From positions 1 through 14,119 of the forward strand of contig JAGLRT010000049.1 in NCBI GenBank assembly GCA_023136155.1: a DNA stretch of 14,119 nucleotides, read 5' to 3'. The notes beneath the pieces were generated by a model. It was given only the letters and a program-made list of their open reading frames with translations. It did no database searches and was not told the origin of the DNA. Shown piece by piece: positions 1-6,708 of the stretch. Positions within the stretch are counted from its first letter, which is position 1, and every line of letters begins with the position of its first letter. The stretch is from Methanosarcinales archaeon. Lineage in GTDB: Archaea; Halobacteriota; Methanosarcinia; Methanosarcinales; Methanocomedenaceae. The position numbers were made by a program, and so were the translations under genes.

Positions 1-1
1 C

Positions 2-787
2 AGGTATGTGGATAAGGCAAGGTACCGCAGTAACGGGAAGTATTCCAGCTGTAGTGCCAAAACCATCAGCCAGGTGCGTGAGTGGTATGTGGATGAGGTA
101 CTGTACCAGGTGAATGAACAGTACGGGGATGCAGCAGATAATATCGATACCGAGATCGATTCCAGTTTCGGTGATTCGGCAGACGATGTGCGGGATGCTA
201 ATAATAACGGTGCCAATCTGTTGAAGTCTGCGATGTGCTTTCCGATTGGGTTTACCATGAAGGCCGAGCATGTGAGGCCGGACGGTTCGCATTTTGAGAA
301 GGATGAACTTGCCTATTGGGAGGAGAATGTGACGCTGGGTGTGAATATGGTGCCGGATTACCTGGAACATGATAAACTTTATCAAAGTGATTCAGGTGAA
401 TCACTATATCTACTAAAATTGAAGAATAATAATTTACTGGGACCTACAGGTTTGTATGTATTACCTTCAATGAATCCATGGATATGTACTATGAATACAT
501 GGTATATTGAAGTAGAAGGGGAATTCCTGGAATTTATGGTTAGCGATGTTGATAATGAATGTCACCCACACCCTATTTTTGGGCATGAAGCTCAGGTTTA
601 TAGAAGGACAGATGAACGTGTTGAAGACCCAGTTGATAACACTCCGATTGGTAGAAACAAAGTAATTTCATTTAGATTTGTTACTGGTACATTTATTGCG
701 GTGCCACCTGGAAAAATAACTGGAGTAGGTGATAAACCTACTAAAGAAAATCCTGAACCAATGTTTGAAGAATCAAAAGGATGGTAA
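2..787 (+). CDS. C-terminal part of a large surface/secreted protein, truncated by the window edge
   Basis: The reading frame is open to the first base of the window. A GTG at position 8 could serve as a start but has no convincing ribosome binding site, so I read this as the last ~260 residues of a longer protein. The visible part has an early stretch rich in Tyr, Asp and Asn (AADNID, ADDVRDANNNGAN), then a segment with Trp-rich strands (MNPWICTMNTWYIEVEGEF), an HPHPIFGH motif and a Gly/Pro-rich end (VPPGKITGVGD). I see no membrane helix in it. From memory it resembles the C-terminus of large membrane-anchored proteins of Methanosarcinales and haloarchaea (DUF7286-like), but this is a weak recollection. 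The stop overlaps the start region of the next gene, so the two are probably co-transcribed. Base composition drops from about 50% GC to about 30% GC near position 365, inside the gene. Function unknown. Confidence 0.6.
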   Translation, partial: RYVDKARYRSNGKYSSCSAKTISQVREWYVDEVLYQVNEQYGDAADNIDTEIDSSFGDSADDVRDANNNGANLLKSAMCFPIGFTMKAEHVRPDGSHFEKDELAYWEENVTLGVNMVPDYLEHDKLYQSDSGESLYLLKLKNNNLLGPTGLYVLPSMNPWICTMNTWYIEVEGEFLEFMVSDVDNECHPHPIFGHEAQVYRRTDERVEDPVDNTPIGRNKVISFRFVTGTFIAVPPGKITGVGDKPTKENPEPMFEESKGW

Positions 788-789
788 AT

Positions 790-1389
790 ATGAACCAAAA
801 TGTTGTTAAAATAGTATTCACAGCGAGTATTTTATTGATTTGTATATCTAATTGTACAGCTGCAGAAAATGAATTTGGTATAGTTACAGCGTGGTCTAAT
901 GATGAACCTGCTACTGTAGAAGGAATGGTATTAAAAATAAATGAACCATTTACAGTTAAAGCTACTATTGAATCAAAGATTGATGGAAATATCTATGTTC
1001 TATTATCTGAGCCTGGAGTTACAACTGCATATGAAGTGATTGAAGGGCCTAGTGAAATTGATGAATTTATTGATAATATGAATATAGAATCTGGTTGGAA
1101 AACTACCTATATCTGGAAATTGAAACCAAATGGTGATTGGACTAATGGAAATGCGCCCATAAATTTATTTGTACAATTCAATAAAGCACATGATGATGTT
1201 CAAAAAATACGATTCACCGTCGCCAATCCTCAAATACTTGACGAACAGTATTCAGGTTTTTATATTATCCCAACCGCCGATCCCTCCTCCACAAACCAGA
1301 CGCCATCCCAGGGGTCGTCCGGATTCGGTGTCGTAAGTGCGCTGCTGGGGATACTGCTGGCTGTGGTATACAGGGCCGGAAGGGCTTGA
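790..1389 (+). CDS. Sarcinarray-like exported protein with C-terminal membrane anchor
   Basis: About 199 residues. An N-terminal signal peptide (NQNVVKIVFTASILLICIS, then NCTAAEN) is followed by one compact beta-rich domain with the motifs VLKINEPFTVKATI, LSEPGVTTAYEVIEGPSE and WKTTYIWKLKPNGDW, then NLFVQFNKA. This pattern matches my memory of the Methanosarcina 'sarcinarray' (MAST domain) family of secreted proteins. The tail has a Ser/Thr/Pro linker (about residues 165-178), a hydrophobic helix starting SGFGVVSALLG and a short basic end (YRAGRA). That is the layout of an archaeosortase-type sorting signal, though with SGFG where PGF would be usual. I prefer ATG 790 over ATG 781 because GGATGGT lies at normal ribosome-binding distance from 790, while 781 overlaps the previous stop. 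The body is about 25-30% GC and the last ~170 bases about 55-60% GC. The family call is from memory and the role is unknown. Confidence 0.65.
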   Translation: MNQNVVKIVFTASILLICISNCTAAENEFGIVTAWSNDEPATVEGMVLKINEPFTVKATIESKIDGNIYVLLSEPGVTTAYEVIEGPSEIDEFIDNMNIESGWKTTYIWKLKPNGDWTNGNAPINLFVQFNKAHDDVQKIRFTVANPQILDEQYSGFYIIPTADPSSTNQTPSQGSSGFGVVSALLGILLAVVYRAGRA

Positions 1390-1430
1390 TAGACTACGTT
1401 GCGGGCATGGCAGTTAATTATGATTTTGCA

Positions 1431-1490
1431 TCGCAAAGGACGCGAAGCCGACACAACATTATCTTTGCGAACTTTGCATGCTTTGCGGTG
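1431..1490. repeat. Degenerate CGCAAAG/CTTTGCG repeat segment
   Basis: TCGCAAAGGACGCGAAG is followed about 15 bases later by repeated TTTGCG words (CTTTGCGAACTTTGC, then CTTTGCGG). The two halves are roughly complementary, so the segment could fold. Comparable intergenic 'CGCAAAG...' motifs are scattered in many environmental genomes; this is from memory and no copy number can be judged from one window. Confidence 0.45.
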
Positions 1491-1550
1491 AATTCGCTTT
1501 GCTGTCGGGCTGCACTTATCCGGTTGATCGGCATTGGTTTGTGAAATATT

Positions 1551-1580
1551 AACCACAGATGAACACAGATAAACACAGAT
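1551..1580. repeat. Three tandem 10-base CACAGAT units
   Basis: Three consecutive 10-mers read aaCCACAGAT, gaACACAGAT and aaACACAGAT, a perfect period of 10 with variation only in the first three bases. The same kind of CACAGAT array is a widespread intergenic element in bacterial and archaeal environmental genomes and is often mis-annotated as short reading frames. It lies about 60 bases from the CTTTGCG segment, a pairing often seen. Its function is unknown. Confidence 0.6.
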
Positions 1581-1796
1581 ACAATGCCGCAAATCTGCGG
1601 TTCGAATTCTCCTATAACCCATGAACATATCCATTGTGACCATTGCCACAGGCGAAATAATATAAAATAGTCCCGGTTACCCTCTAATTTGAAGTGGATA
1701 CGATTATTACTCTAATGTAGAAGGTGTAGTGGGTATAGGCATCTCCACTCCCAGCGGACTTGAAGTGTCAAGTCATTTTAACAGGAAAATAAATAC

Positions 1797-1826
1797 AAAA
1801 AAGGCGCCTGTGGATTTACACAGGCG
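1797..1826 (-). terminator. Hairpin plus T-run terminator of the histone gene
   Basis: CGCCTGTG (1805-1812) and CACAGGCG (1819-1826) form a perfect 8-bp stem with a 6-base loop. On the minus strand, the strand of the histone gene that ends ten bases upstream, the stem is followed by two C and then TTTTTT. This is a rho-independent-looking terminator; hairpin plus T-run is less common in archaea than a bare T-run, but the fit is clean. Confidence 0.75.
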
Positions 1827-1836
1827 TTTAGAGATT

Positions 1837-2055
1837 TCAAAGTTTCATCTGTCTAAGAGCTTCTTCTATATCTTCTCCCTTAACTGTGGTTCTTTTTGCG
1901 TGTAAGGCCAGACTGTTAGCCCTGTTGGCTACTTTTATGCCATATTCTTCAAGATGCTTTGCAAGAGCTTCACTGGCAGTAGCACTTACTCTATGTGCGC
2001 CAGCTGCCCTGATGAGACGTTCTACCGGTGCTGTTGGAACAATTCTGTCTTTCAT
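1837..2055 (-). CDS. Archaeal histone (HMf/HTa-type single histone fold)
   Basis: This 72-residue protein folds into the three-helix histone fold, dimerises and wraps chromosomal DNA in archaeal nucleosome-like fibres. The sequence follows HMfB closely: VPTAPVERLIRAAGAHRVS (helix 1 and loop 1, with Arg22 at the position of HMfB Arg19), a long central helix (about residues 25-52), the loop 2 motif KRTTVKGED (residues 54-62) with the conserved Arg-x-Thr, and a last helix ending EALRQMKL. Length is within the usual 66-75 residues and there is no tail. It is monocistronic: it has its own promoter, an AAGGAAG ribosome binding site nine bases before the ATG, and a hairpin terminator directly after the stop. 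It is the strongest single marker that this part of the window is archaeal. Confidence 0.95.
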   Translation of the reverse strand: MKDRIVPTAPVERLIRAAGAHRVSATASEALAKHLEEYGIKVANRANSLALHAKRTTVKGEDIEEALRQMKL

Positions 2056-2064
2056 ATTACTGCA

Positions 2065-2071
2065 CTTCCTT
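2065..2071 (-). promoter_or_regulatory. Ribosome binding site of the histone gene
   Basis: On the minus strand AAGGAAG lies nine bases before the ATG at 2055. It supports this start and shows that the mRNA has a leader. Confidence 0.6.
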
Positions 2072-2122
2072 CGATATTATTTAAATCAGGCTGTTAATCA
2101 ATTCCCTACAATATTATTAAGC

Positions 2123-2131
2123 ATATTTAAA
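2123..2131 (-). promoter_or_regulatory. Candidate TATA box (box A) of the histone gene
   Basis: The minus strand reads TTTAAATAT about 70 bases upstream of the histone ATG. Transcription would start about 25 bases downstream, near 2098, giving a leader of about 40 bases that contains the ribosome binding site. A second TTTAAATA at about 2076-2084 is too close to the start codon to give a leader with that site. Confidence 0.4.
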
Positions 2132-2232
2132 CATTATGATTATAATACAAGGTAAAATAAACCTCAATATAAGAAATTGGCCGCGTAAACTTTTAATTAT
2201 TAAAATATTAACGTATTCCAACATATAAAATC

Positions 2233-2241
2233 AAAAAAAAA
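2233..2241 (-). terminator. Poly-T terminator after the lipid prenyltransferase gene
   Basis: Two bases after the TAG stop at 2244-2246 the minus strand carries nine T in a row, followed by further T-rich sequence. A bare T-run is the classic archaeal termination signal, and it closes the three-gene operon. Confidence 0.65.
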
Positions 2242-2243
2242 CA

Positions 2244-3125
2244 CTAAAACACCGCACCCAATACAAAGGCAACCAGAGCCACGAACATCGCCATCTTCAA
2301 CAATTTTGAAGCTTTTGTTGCATTGTTTCTGAATAATACCTCATTTACAGCTACTAAAAACAACATATCTGCAATAAATATCACTGCAAGGTATGATGTA
2401 CCAAAAGCATTGTTCACATTAAATAGAAAAGGAAGCGGGCTTAGCACCACCCCAGATATCCCGGCCACAGCCGCAACTCTGGCCGCACGATCGGCACCAA
2501 TTTTTATCGGTAAGGTTTGTGCCCCACCCTTAAGGTCACCTTCCATATCCTGGATATCCTTTACCACTTCCCTGGCCATATTTGCCAGAGCTGCCAGGAT
2601 GAACAGTATTGCAGTAGACTGGATGCCAGTGCCCTCAAAAACTGCCAGTGCACCCCCAAACAAGAAAGTTGAGCCTGTCAGGTATCCGACAACTAAATTG
2701 CCAATCAGTACCATGCGTTTAAAATTTCGAGCATATAGGAACAGCATCACCGAATTGAACACGGCCAGACCAAGGCATATCGGCCCCAGCCAGTAGGATA
2801 GTGCAATCCCGAGCACAGATAACAACAATGACATGTACAGGGCAGATGAGCGCCCGACCCTGCCAGACGGAATTGGTCTGTCGGGTCGGTTTATGCGGTC
2901 TATCTCTGAATCATAATAATCGTTTACAGCATTGCCAGCCCCTGTTATCAGGAACACGGTACCAAACACCAGCACTGGTTCAAACACAAGTACAACTTCA
3001 AGAGAATCAGGTACTGCCAAAAAGGCTATCAATGTACCCACCAGGGCGGCAAACCCCGCCATGGCACAATTACCCCACCTCAGCAGTTCAAAGACTGCGC
3101 TGACATATTTTGCAATATTTGGCAT
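2244..3125 (-). CDS. Digeranylgeranylglyceryl phosphate synthase (UbiA family)
   Basis: This integral membrane prenyltransferase adds the second geranylgeranyl chain to geranylgeranylglyceryl phosphate, the second ether-bond step of archaeal membrane lipid synthesis. Of its 293 residues, about eight or nine hydrophobic helices can be counted. Both Mg-diphosphate binding motifs of the UbiA family are present: NDYYDSEID (68-76), followed by RINRPDRPIPSGRV, and DIQDMEGD (190-197), followed by GGAQTLPIKIG. The INRPDRPIPSG form is typical of this archaeal enzyme, though a prenyltransferase for a quinone or phenazine cannot be fully excluded. Translation most likely starts at ATG 3125, not at the TTG just before it. 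That ATG overlaps the nadA stop in a TGATG arrangement, implying translational coupling as the last gene of the arfC-nadA operon. Confidence 0.9.
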   Translation of the reverse strand: MPNIAKYVSAVFELLRWGNCAMAGFAALVGTLIAFLAVPDSLEVVLVFEPVLVFGTVFLITGAGNAVNDYYDSEIDRINRPDRPIPSGRVGRSSALYMSLLLSVLGIALSYWLGPICLGLAVFNSVMLFLYARNFKRMVLIGNLVVGYLTGSTFLFGGALAVFEGTGIQSTAILFILAALANMAREVVKDIQDMEGDLKGGAQTLPIKIGADRAARVAAVAGISGVVLSPLPFLFNVNNAFGTSYLAVIFIADMLFLVAVNEVLFRNNATKASKLLKMAMFVALVAFVLGAVF

Positions 3126-4051
3126 CAATCGCCCCGTCCGGCTTCAAGCATTCGGTCCAATGCCTGTTTGGCCCGTACCCTCATAGATTCCGGCACAGTG
3201 ATGACATGCTTGTTCTCCTCAAGTGCCACAAAGATGCTCTTCAAGTCGTTCATTTTCATGTTGGGGCAAACTGCGTACTTTGATGCCGGATAGAATATCT
3301 TATCAGGATTATCTTTCCTTAGCCTGTGCAGCATACCAACTTCGGTCCCGATTATGAACTCCTTATTTTGCGACTTCTTCACATGAGTTTGCATACCACC
3401 GGTACTCAGCACCGTATCTGCCACATCAATAACCTCAGGTTTACATTCAGGATGCACCACTACTTCAGCATCAGGATGGTCTTCTCTCATTAGCAGGATG
3501 TCACCGGGCAGTATCTGGTGGTGAGTGGAGCAGTATCCGTCCCAGGGTATGATCGTCTTATCAGTATAACGTTGGGTGTACATACCCAGATTTTTATCTG
3601 GCACGAATATCACCACATCCTCGTCCAGACTGTTCACCACCTGCACGGCATTTGATGACGTACAGCAGATATCTGATTCAGCTTTCACAGCTGCACTGGT
3701 GTTCACATACGCCACCACCGCAGCATCAGGATATTCTTGCTTGGTCTTGACCAGGTTTTCTGGTGTTATCATGGCCGCCATTGGACACTCTGCTGAATTT
3801 TCAGGCATCAGCACGATCTTGTCAGGGCTCAGTATTGCAGCACTTTCTGCCATGAAATCCACACCGCAAAACACAATGACATCAGCGTCAAGTTTGGCAG
3901 CCTGCTGGCTTAGCCCCAGACTATCTCCTACGAAATCAGCAATGTCCTGGATATCCCCACGCTGGTAATTGTGGGCCAGGATGACTGCATTGCGTGCTTT
4001 CTTCAGTTCGAGGATTCTTGTTATAATCTCATCTTTATCTTGTTGACTCAT
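3125..4051 (-). CDS. nadA: Quinolinate synthase NadA
   Basis: NadA condenses iminoaspartate with dihydroxyacetone phosphate to quinolinate, the precursor of NAD, using an oxygen-sensitive [4Fe-4S] cluster. The 308-residue length is typical of archaeal and Thermotoga-type NadA. Three cluster cysteines stand in the expected places: Cys89 in MPENSAECPMA, Cys174 in WDGYCSTHH and Cys262 in AVCPNMKMN. Other family motifs are ILAHNYQRGDIQDIADFVGDS (24-44), FCGVDFMAES (61-70) and GTEVGM (235-240). The frame is open back to 4276, but that extension would overlap arfC and looks unlike NadA. ATG 4051 gives the family N-terminus and has AAAGGT at ribosome-binding distance. The gene sits 46 bases after arfC and overlaps the next gene by one base. 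The partner genes nadB/nadX and nadC are not in the window. Confidence 0.95.
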   Translation of the reverse strand: MSQQDKDEIITRILELKKARNAVILAHNYQRGDIQDIADFVGDSLGLSQQAAKLDADVIVFCGVDFMAESAAILSPDKIVLMPENSAECPMAAMITPENLVKTKQEYPDAAVVAYVNTSAAVKAESDICCTSSNAVQVVNSLDEDVVIFVPDKNLGMYTQRYTDKTIIPWDGYCSTHHQILPGDILLMREDHPDAEVVVHPECKPEVIDVADTVLSTGGMQTHVKKSQNKEFIIGTEVGMLHRLRKDNPDKIFYPASKYAVCPNMKMNDLKSIFVALEENKHVITVPESMRVRAKQALDRMLEAGRGD

Positions 4052-4097
4052 GGAAATTACCTTTGAAATCAATAATCCATTGCACTTACCTGCATAC

Positions 4098-4790
4098 TTA
4101 TATAATTTTAGTATCCAGTACACTCCACTTGAGCAAAACACCGTTATCCATACGCTCCATCGAGATAAGTTCCAACCCGGCAGCATCTGTGTTATCACTA
4201 AATCCGGCACCGTCCACCAGTGTGGGCGCTCCAACTCCTCCCAGCACCAGGGCACCGATGTAAGTAAATATCTCATCCACCAATCCCAGGGATACCAGTG
4301 ACCAGTTCAAGGTCGCTCCCCCTTCAACCATCAGTGTATCAATGTCCAGCGTCTTTAATTCGGACATTAATCCTGCAAGGTCAACCTGCTGCTCACCCGC
4401 TGTGATAATCCTGGCCCCCTGTTGTTGCAACGCTTCAACCCTGTTTTGTGGCGCATTCTCACACACTGCAATAATCCTTTCCCCCTCACCTTTCTTGAAA
4501 ATATCAGCATTCACGGGTGTTCTTGCCATACTGTCTACTACAATCCTGGTCGGGTTCTCAGAACCACAACGCTTTTTCCGGTCTGACCTGAGCTGCCCTG
4601 ATTTAACAGTAAGACTGGGGTCATCAGCAAGCACTGTACCTATGCCCACCATCAAGGCATCGGCACTTGCACGTATATTATCCACTCTGTTAAAATCATC
4701 ATCCCCGGAAATCCTGACCTGTATTCGCCTGTGCGTGGATATCTTTCCGTCTGCGGACATGGCTGCATTGATGGTTATGTGGGGGCGCAT
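4098..4790 (-). CDS. arfC: 2,5-diamino-6-(ribosylamino)pyrimidinone 5'-phosphate reductase, archaeal type
   Basis: This 230-residue enzyme is the archaeal/fungal riboflavin-pathway reductase. It uses NADPH to reduce the ribosyl side chain of the diaminopyrimidinone phosphate to ribityl, ahead of deamination, and supplies flavins and coenzyme F420. It has the RibD C-terminal (dihydrofolate reductase-like) fold alone. Visible motifs are ITINAAMSADGKIS (5-18), DALMVGIGTVLADDPSLTV (44-62), RIVVDSMARTP (82-92) and DTLMVEGGATLNWSL (151-165), which includes the glycine turn of the cofactor site. The frame is open upstream to 4904, but ATG 4790 gives the family N-terminus. A strong TATA box lies about 25-30 bases before this ATG with no ribosome binding site between, so the mRNA is probably leaderless. 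First gene of the arfC-nadA-prenyltransferase operon. Confidence 0.92.
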   Translation of the reverse strand: MRPHITINAAMSADGKISTHRRIQVRISGDDDFNRVDNIRASADALMVGIGTVLADDPSLTVKSGQLRSDRKKRCGSENPTRIVVDSMARTPVNADIFKKGEGERIIAVCENAPQNRVEALQQQGARIITAGEQQVDLAGLMSELKTLDIDTLMVEGGATLNWSLVSLGLVDEIFTYIGALVLGGVGAPTLVDGAGFSDNTDAAGLELISMERMDNGVLLKWSVLDTKII

Positions 4791-4813
4791 GGTGCACTGA
4801 ATTGATTTGGAGG

Positions 4814-4823
4814 TATATATTTC
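4814..4823 (-). promoter_or_regulatory. TATA box for a leaderless arfC transcript
   Basis: The minus strand carries AAATATATA centred about 28 bases before the arfC ATG at 4790. With normal archaeal TATA-to-start spacing (about 22-27 bases) transcription would begin at or within a few bases of the ATG. The absence of a Shine-Dalgarno sequence between them agrees with a leaderless mRNA. Confidence 0.6.
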
Positions 4824-4991
4824 ATGCGAAATATTGCAGATATGAGGGTAGTTTTGTATGGTTGTGCAGCCACACCCTAAGGTTACAACAAAGCAGTGTC
4901 TCAAGGTTGGAAAGAAACAAATATTTTTTCAGTTTGCCATCATTTACCAAAGTATTTATCAGGTTCATTACCAATAAGAAATTGTGTCGTT

Positions 4992-5573
4992 ATGTCAGAG
5001 AAATTTTTCACCACAGTATTGAACTTGCTCAAAGACCGTCAGCTATCCATTAGCGGCATCTCCCGTGAACTTAAGAACAATGGATATGACCAGCACAGGC
5101 TTATCATCACAGGATACCTGAGAGCACTGTACGACGTAGGCTTCCTTGAAGAACTGGAAATCCCGCCCTCGAAGGTGTATACTTACAATCACAGGCGGCA
5201 GGAAAATGATATTTACATAATGCTGGAAGACCGTCTGAGAGAAGTGGATTCTGAATTCAGGTTCCCTGTAGCTGTTCATATATTGAGCAGCCTGTTCAAC
5301 CGTCCATGTTTCAGGTATGAATTGAACCTGCTTGAGGTAACTCCCAAAGCCAGTCTTTATGTAAGGGAATCCAATGATGAACGGCTCAAGGAATACAGGG
5401 AGGATATTACCAGGTTCGATATACCTGCCAGTGATAAGGCCTATGAAATGAATGGTGCAGATGTAAATATTATTTCAAAAAGTGGTGAAGTTATTTTTGG
5501 TATTATGAAGGAAAAGGTAAACCTAACCGGATTGAGGTCAAGATACCAAGCCACGCGGATATCTGATTACTGA
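4992..5573 (+). CDS. Winged-helix-like protein, probable archaeal transcription regulator
   Basis: I chose ATG 4992 (193 residues, starting MSEKFF); an upstream frame from 4896 is open but its extra 32 residues look unlike coding sequence. Residues 5-66 fit a winged helix: a first helix (FFTTVLNLLKD), SISGISRELKNNGYD, a candidate recognition helix (HRLIITGYLRALYDVG) and a wing (FLEELEIPPSKVYTY). The middle (68-115) is helical with several Arg and Glu. The rest (116-193) is mixed and ends in a basic segment (GLRSRYQATRISDY). I do not recognise a named family. No ligand pocket, metal site or membrane helix is obvious. It is transcribed divergently from arfC across a 200-base gap with a possible TATA box (TATTTAT, 4953-4959), and converges on ruvB. 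It might regulate a neighbour, but nothing in the sequence shows which. Confidence 0.65.
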   Translation: MSEKFFTTVLNLLKDRQLSISGISRELKNNGYDQHRLIITGYLRALYDVGFLEELEIPPSKVYTYNHRRQENDIYIMLEDRLREVDSEFRFPVAVHILSSLFNRPCFRYELNLLEVTPKASLYVRESNDERLKEYREDITRFDIPASDKAYEMNGADVNIISKSGEVIFGIMKEKVNLTGLRSRYQATRISDY

Positions 5574-5592
5574 ATGGAATAATAGTTCATAA

Positions 5593-5608
5593 CAGGTAAT
5601 TTCACCTG
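5593..5608. terminator. Small hairpin between convergent genes
   Basis: CAGGT (5593-5597) and ACCTG (5604-5608) form a 5-bp stem 20 bases after the stop of the winged-helix gene. There is no good T-run, so a terminator role is only suggested by its place between convergent genes. Confidence 0.25.
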
Positions 5609-5719
5609 GCTGTAATTTCACTGTTCTCTGACTTACCATTGAGATCATGAATCTGACATTTATTGGATTTACCCACATGCTGTTAAAGAGAATCAAAGTT
5701 ATTGATTATACTTGCCAAA

Positions 5720-6706
5720 CTACTGAACCCTCAAATGCTCTTTTCCTGCCTGTGTTGTCTTTCTGCCCTGTGGAGTACGTTGAATAAAACCAATCTGGAT
5801 TAGATACGGCTCATACACATCTTCAATAGTCCTGACCTCTTCCCCCACTGAAATTGCAATGGTTTTCAGGCCCACGGGCCCACCTTCGAAATCATCTGTT
5901 ATTACACTAAGTATGCGCCTGTCAAGTTCATCCAGGCCAAGTTTATCTATACCTAGCATAGTCAGTGCATCATCAGCAACCTCCTGAGTTATCGTTCCAT
6001 CGGCCCTGACAAGTGCAAAATCCCTTGCACGCCTCAGTAACCTGTTAACAATTCTGGGCGTTCCACGGCCGCGTTTAGCAATTTCAATAGTCCCGTCCCG
6101 GGTTATGGGAATACGCAGGATTGAAGCACTTCGATGCACCACCTCTACAAGTTCATCTATAGTGTAATGATTTAGCCTGAAAGTAATACCAAATCTATCC
6201 CTGAGCGGTGAACTCAGAAGTCCTATCTTTGTGGTTGCACCAATAAGAGTAAAATGTTCCAGATTGAGCTTTATTGACCTGGCACTTGCCCCCTCTCCTA
6301 TCATGACATCTATTTCCAGATCCTCCATGGCAGGGTACAGGATCTCTTCAATAATTGAATTCATGCGATGGATCTCATCAATAAAGAACACATCTCCTTT
6401 TTTAAGTGACGTAAGTATTGCAGCAAGATCTCCAGCCTTTTCCAGGATTGGTCCTGAAGTACTTTTTATACTGACTCCCATCTTATGTGCAATAATATTT
6501 GCCAAAGTGGTTTTCCCAAGACCAGGTGGTCCTGAAAATAAAATGTGGTCCAGTGGTTCACCTCGTCTTTTTGAGGCTTCAATACCAATTTGTATGGATT
6601 CCTTAATGAGATTTTGACCTATGAAATCATCAAGTCGTAAAGGACGGATGGTTGTATCTTCCTTTTCATGATCCTGCTCTAAAGGAGATATGATTCTTTC
6701 TTCCAT
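5720..6706 (-). CDS. ruvB: Holliday junction branch-migration ATPase RuvB
   Basis: RuvB forms hexameric AAA+ rings that pump DNA through the RuvA-bound four-way junction during recombination repair. The 328 residues match bacterial RuvB (about 330-350) end to end: RPLRLDDFIGQ (21-31), Walker A GPPGLGKTT (59-67), Walker B FFIDEIHR (107-114), GATTKIGLLSSPLRDRFG (156-173) with sensor 1 and the arginine-finger region, sensor 2 motif GTPRIVNRLLRRARDFA (215-231), and the C-terminal winged helix with GGPVGLKTIA (275-284) and TIEDVYEPYLIQIGFIQRTP (293-312). All catalytic motifs are intact, so it should be an active motor. It lies two bases after ruvA as the last gene of the operon. It is clearly RuvB and not the eukaryote/archaeal RuvB-like (Rvb/TIP49) family. 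Its presence beside archaeal genes implies horizontal transfer, unless the assembly is chimeric. Confidence 0.96.
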   Translation of the reverse strand: MEERIISPLEQDHEKEDTTIRPLRLDDFIGQNLIKESIQIGIEASKRRGEPLDHILFSGPPGLGKTTLANIIAHKMGVSIKSTSGPILEKAGDLAAILTSLKKGDVFFIDEIHRMNSIIEEILYPAMEDLEIDVMIGEGASARSIKLNLEHFTLIGATTKIGLLSSPLRDRFGITFRLNHYTIDELVEVVHRSASILRIPITRDGTIEIAKRGRGTPRIVNRLLRRARDFALVRADGTITQEVADDALTMLGIDKLGLDELDRRILSVITDDFEGGPVGLKTIAISVGEEVRTIEDVYEPYLIQIGFIQRTPQGRKTTQAGKEHLRVQ

Positions 6707-6708
6707 GT

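Larger units (their letters stand above)
1390..1836. other. Non-coding region with degenerate short repeats
   Basis: There is no supported gene here. The stretch holds a 'CGCAAAG...CTTTGCG' type segment (about 1431-1490), a three-unit CACAGAT array (1551-1580), a small CCGCA/TGCGG hairpin (1587-1600), and a short reading-frame remnant (about 1709-1780, containing GVVGIGIST) that I cannot identify. The histone terminator lies at its right edge. A reverse-strand frame across 1260-1649 looks protein-like only because it reads through the repeats. Confidence 0.6.

Noticed and set aside
1431..1600. CRISPR array
   Set aside because: The repeat units are only 10 bases, contiguous and without unique spacers, and no cas gene is in the window.
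1586..1620. tRNA 3'-end-like stretch (TGCGGTTCGAATTC...)
   Set aside because: The TTCGAAT loop word is present, but the following bases do not pair with TGCGG and no acceptor, D or anticodon arms can be built. It is at most a degraded fragment.
1260..1649. 129-residue reverse-strand reading frame
   Set aside because: It crosses the CACAGAT and CTTTGCG repeats and the end of the sarcinarray-like gene. Its 'protein' (GYRRIRTADLR, ICVYLCSSVVN) is the typical false translation of such repeats.
4052..4276. Extended N-terminus of nadA
   Set aside because: The 75 extra residues overlap arfC in another frame, do not resemble NadA, and ATG 4051 has a ribosome binding site and the family start.
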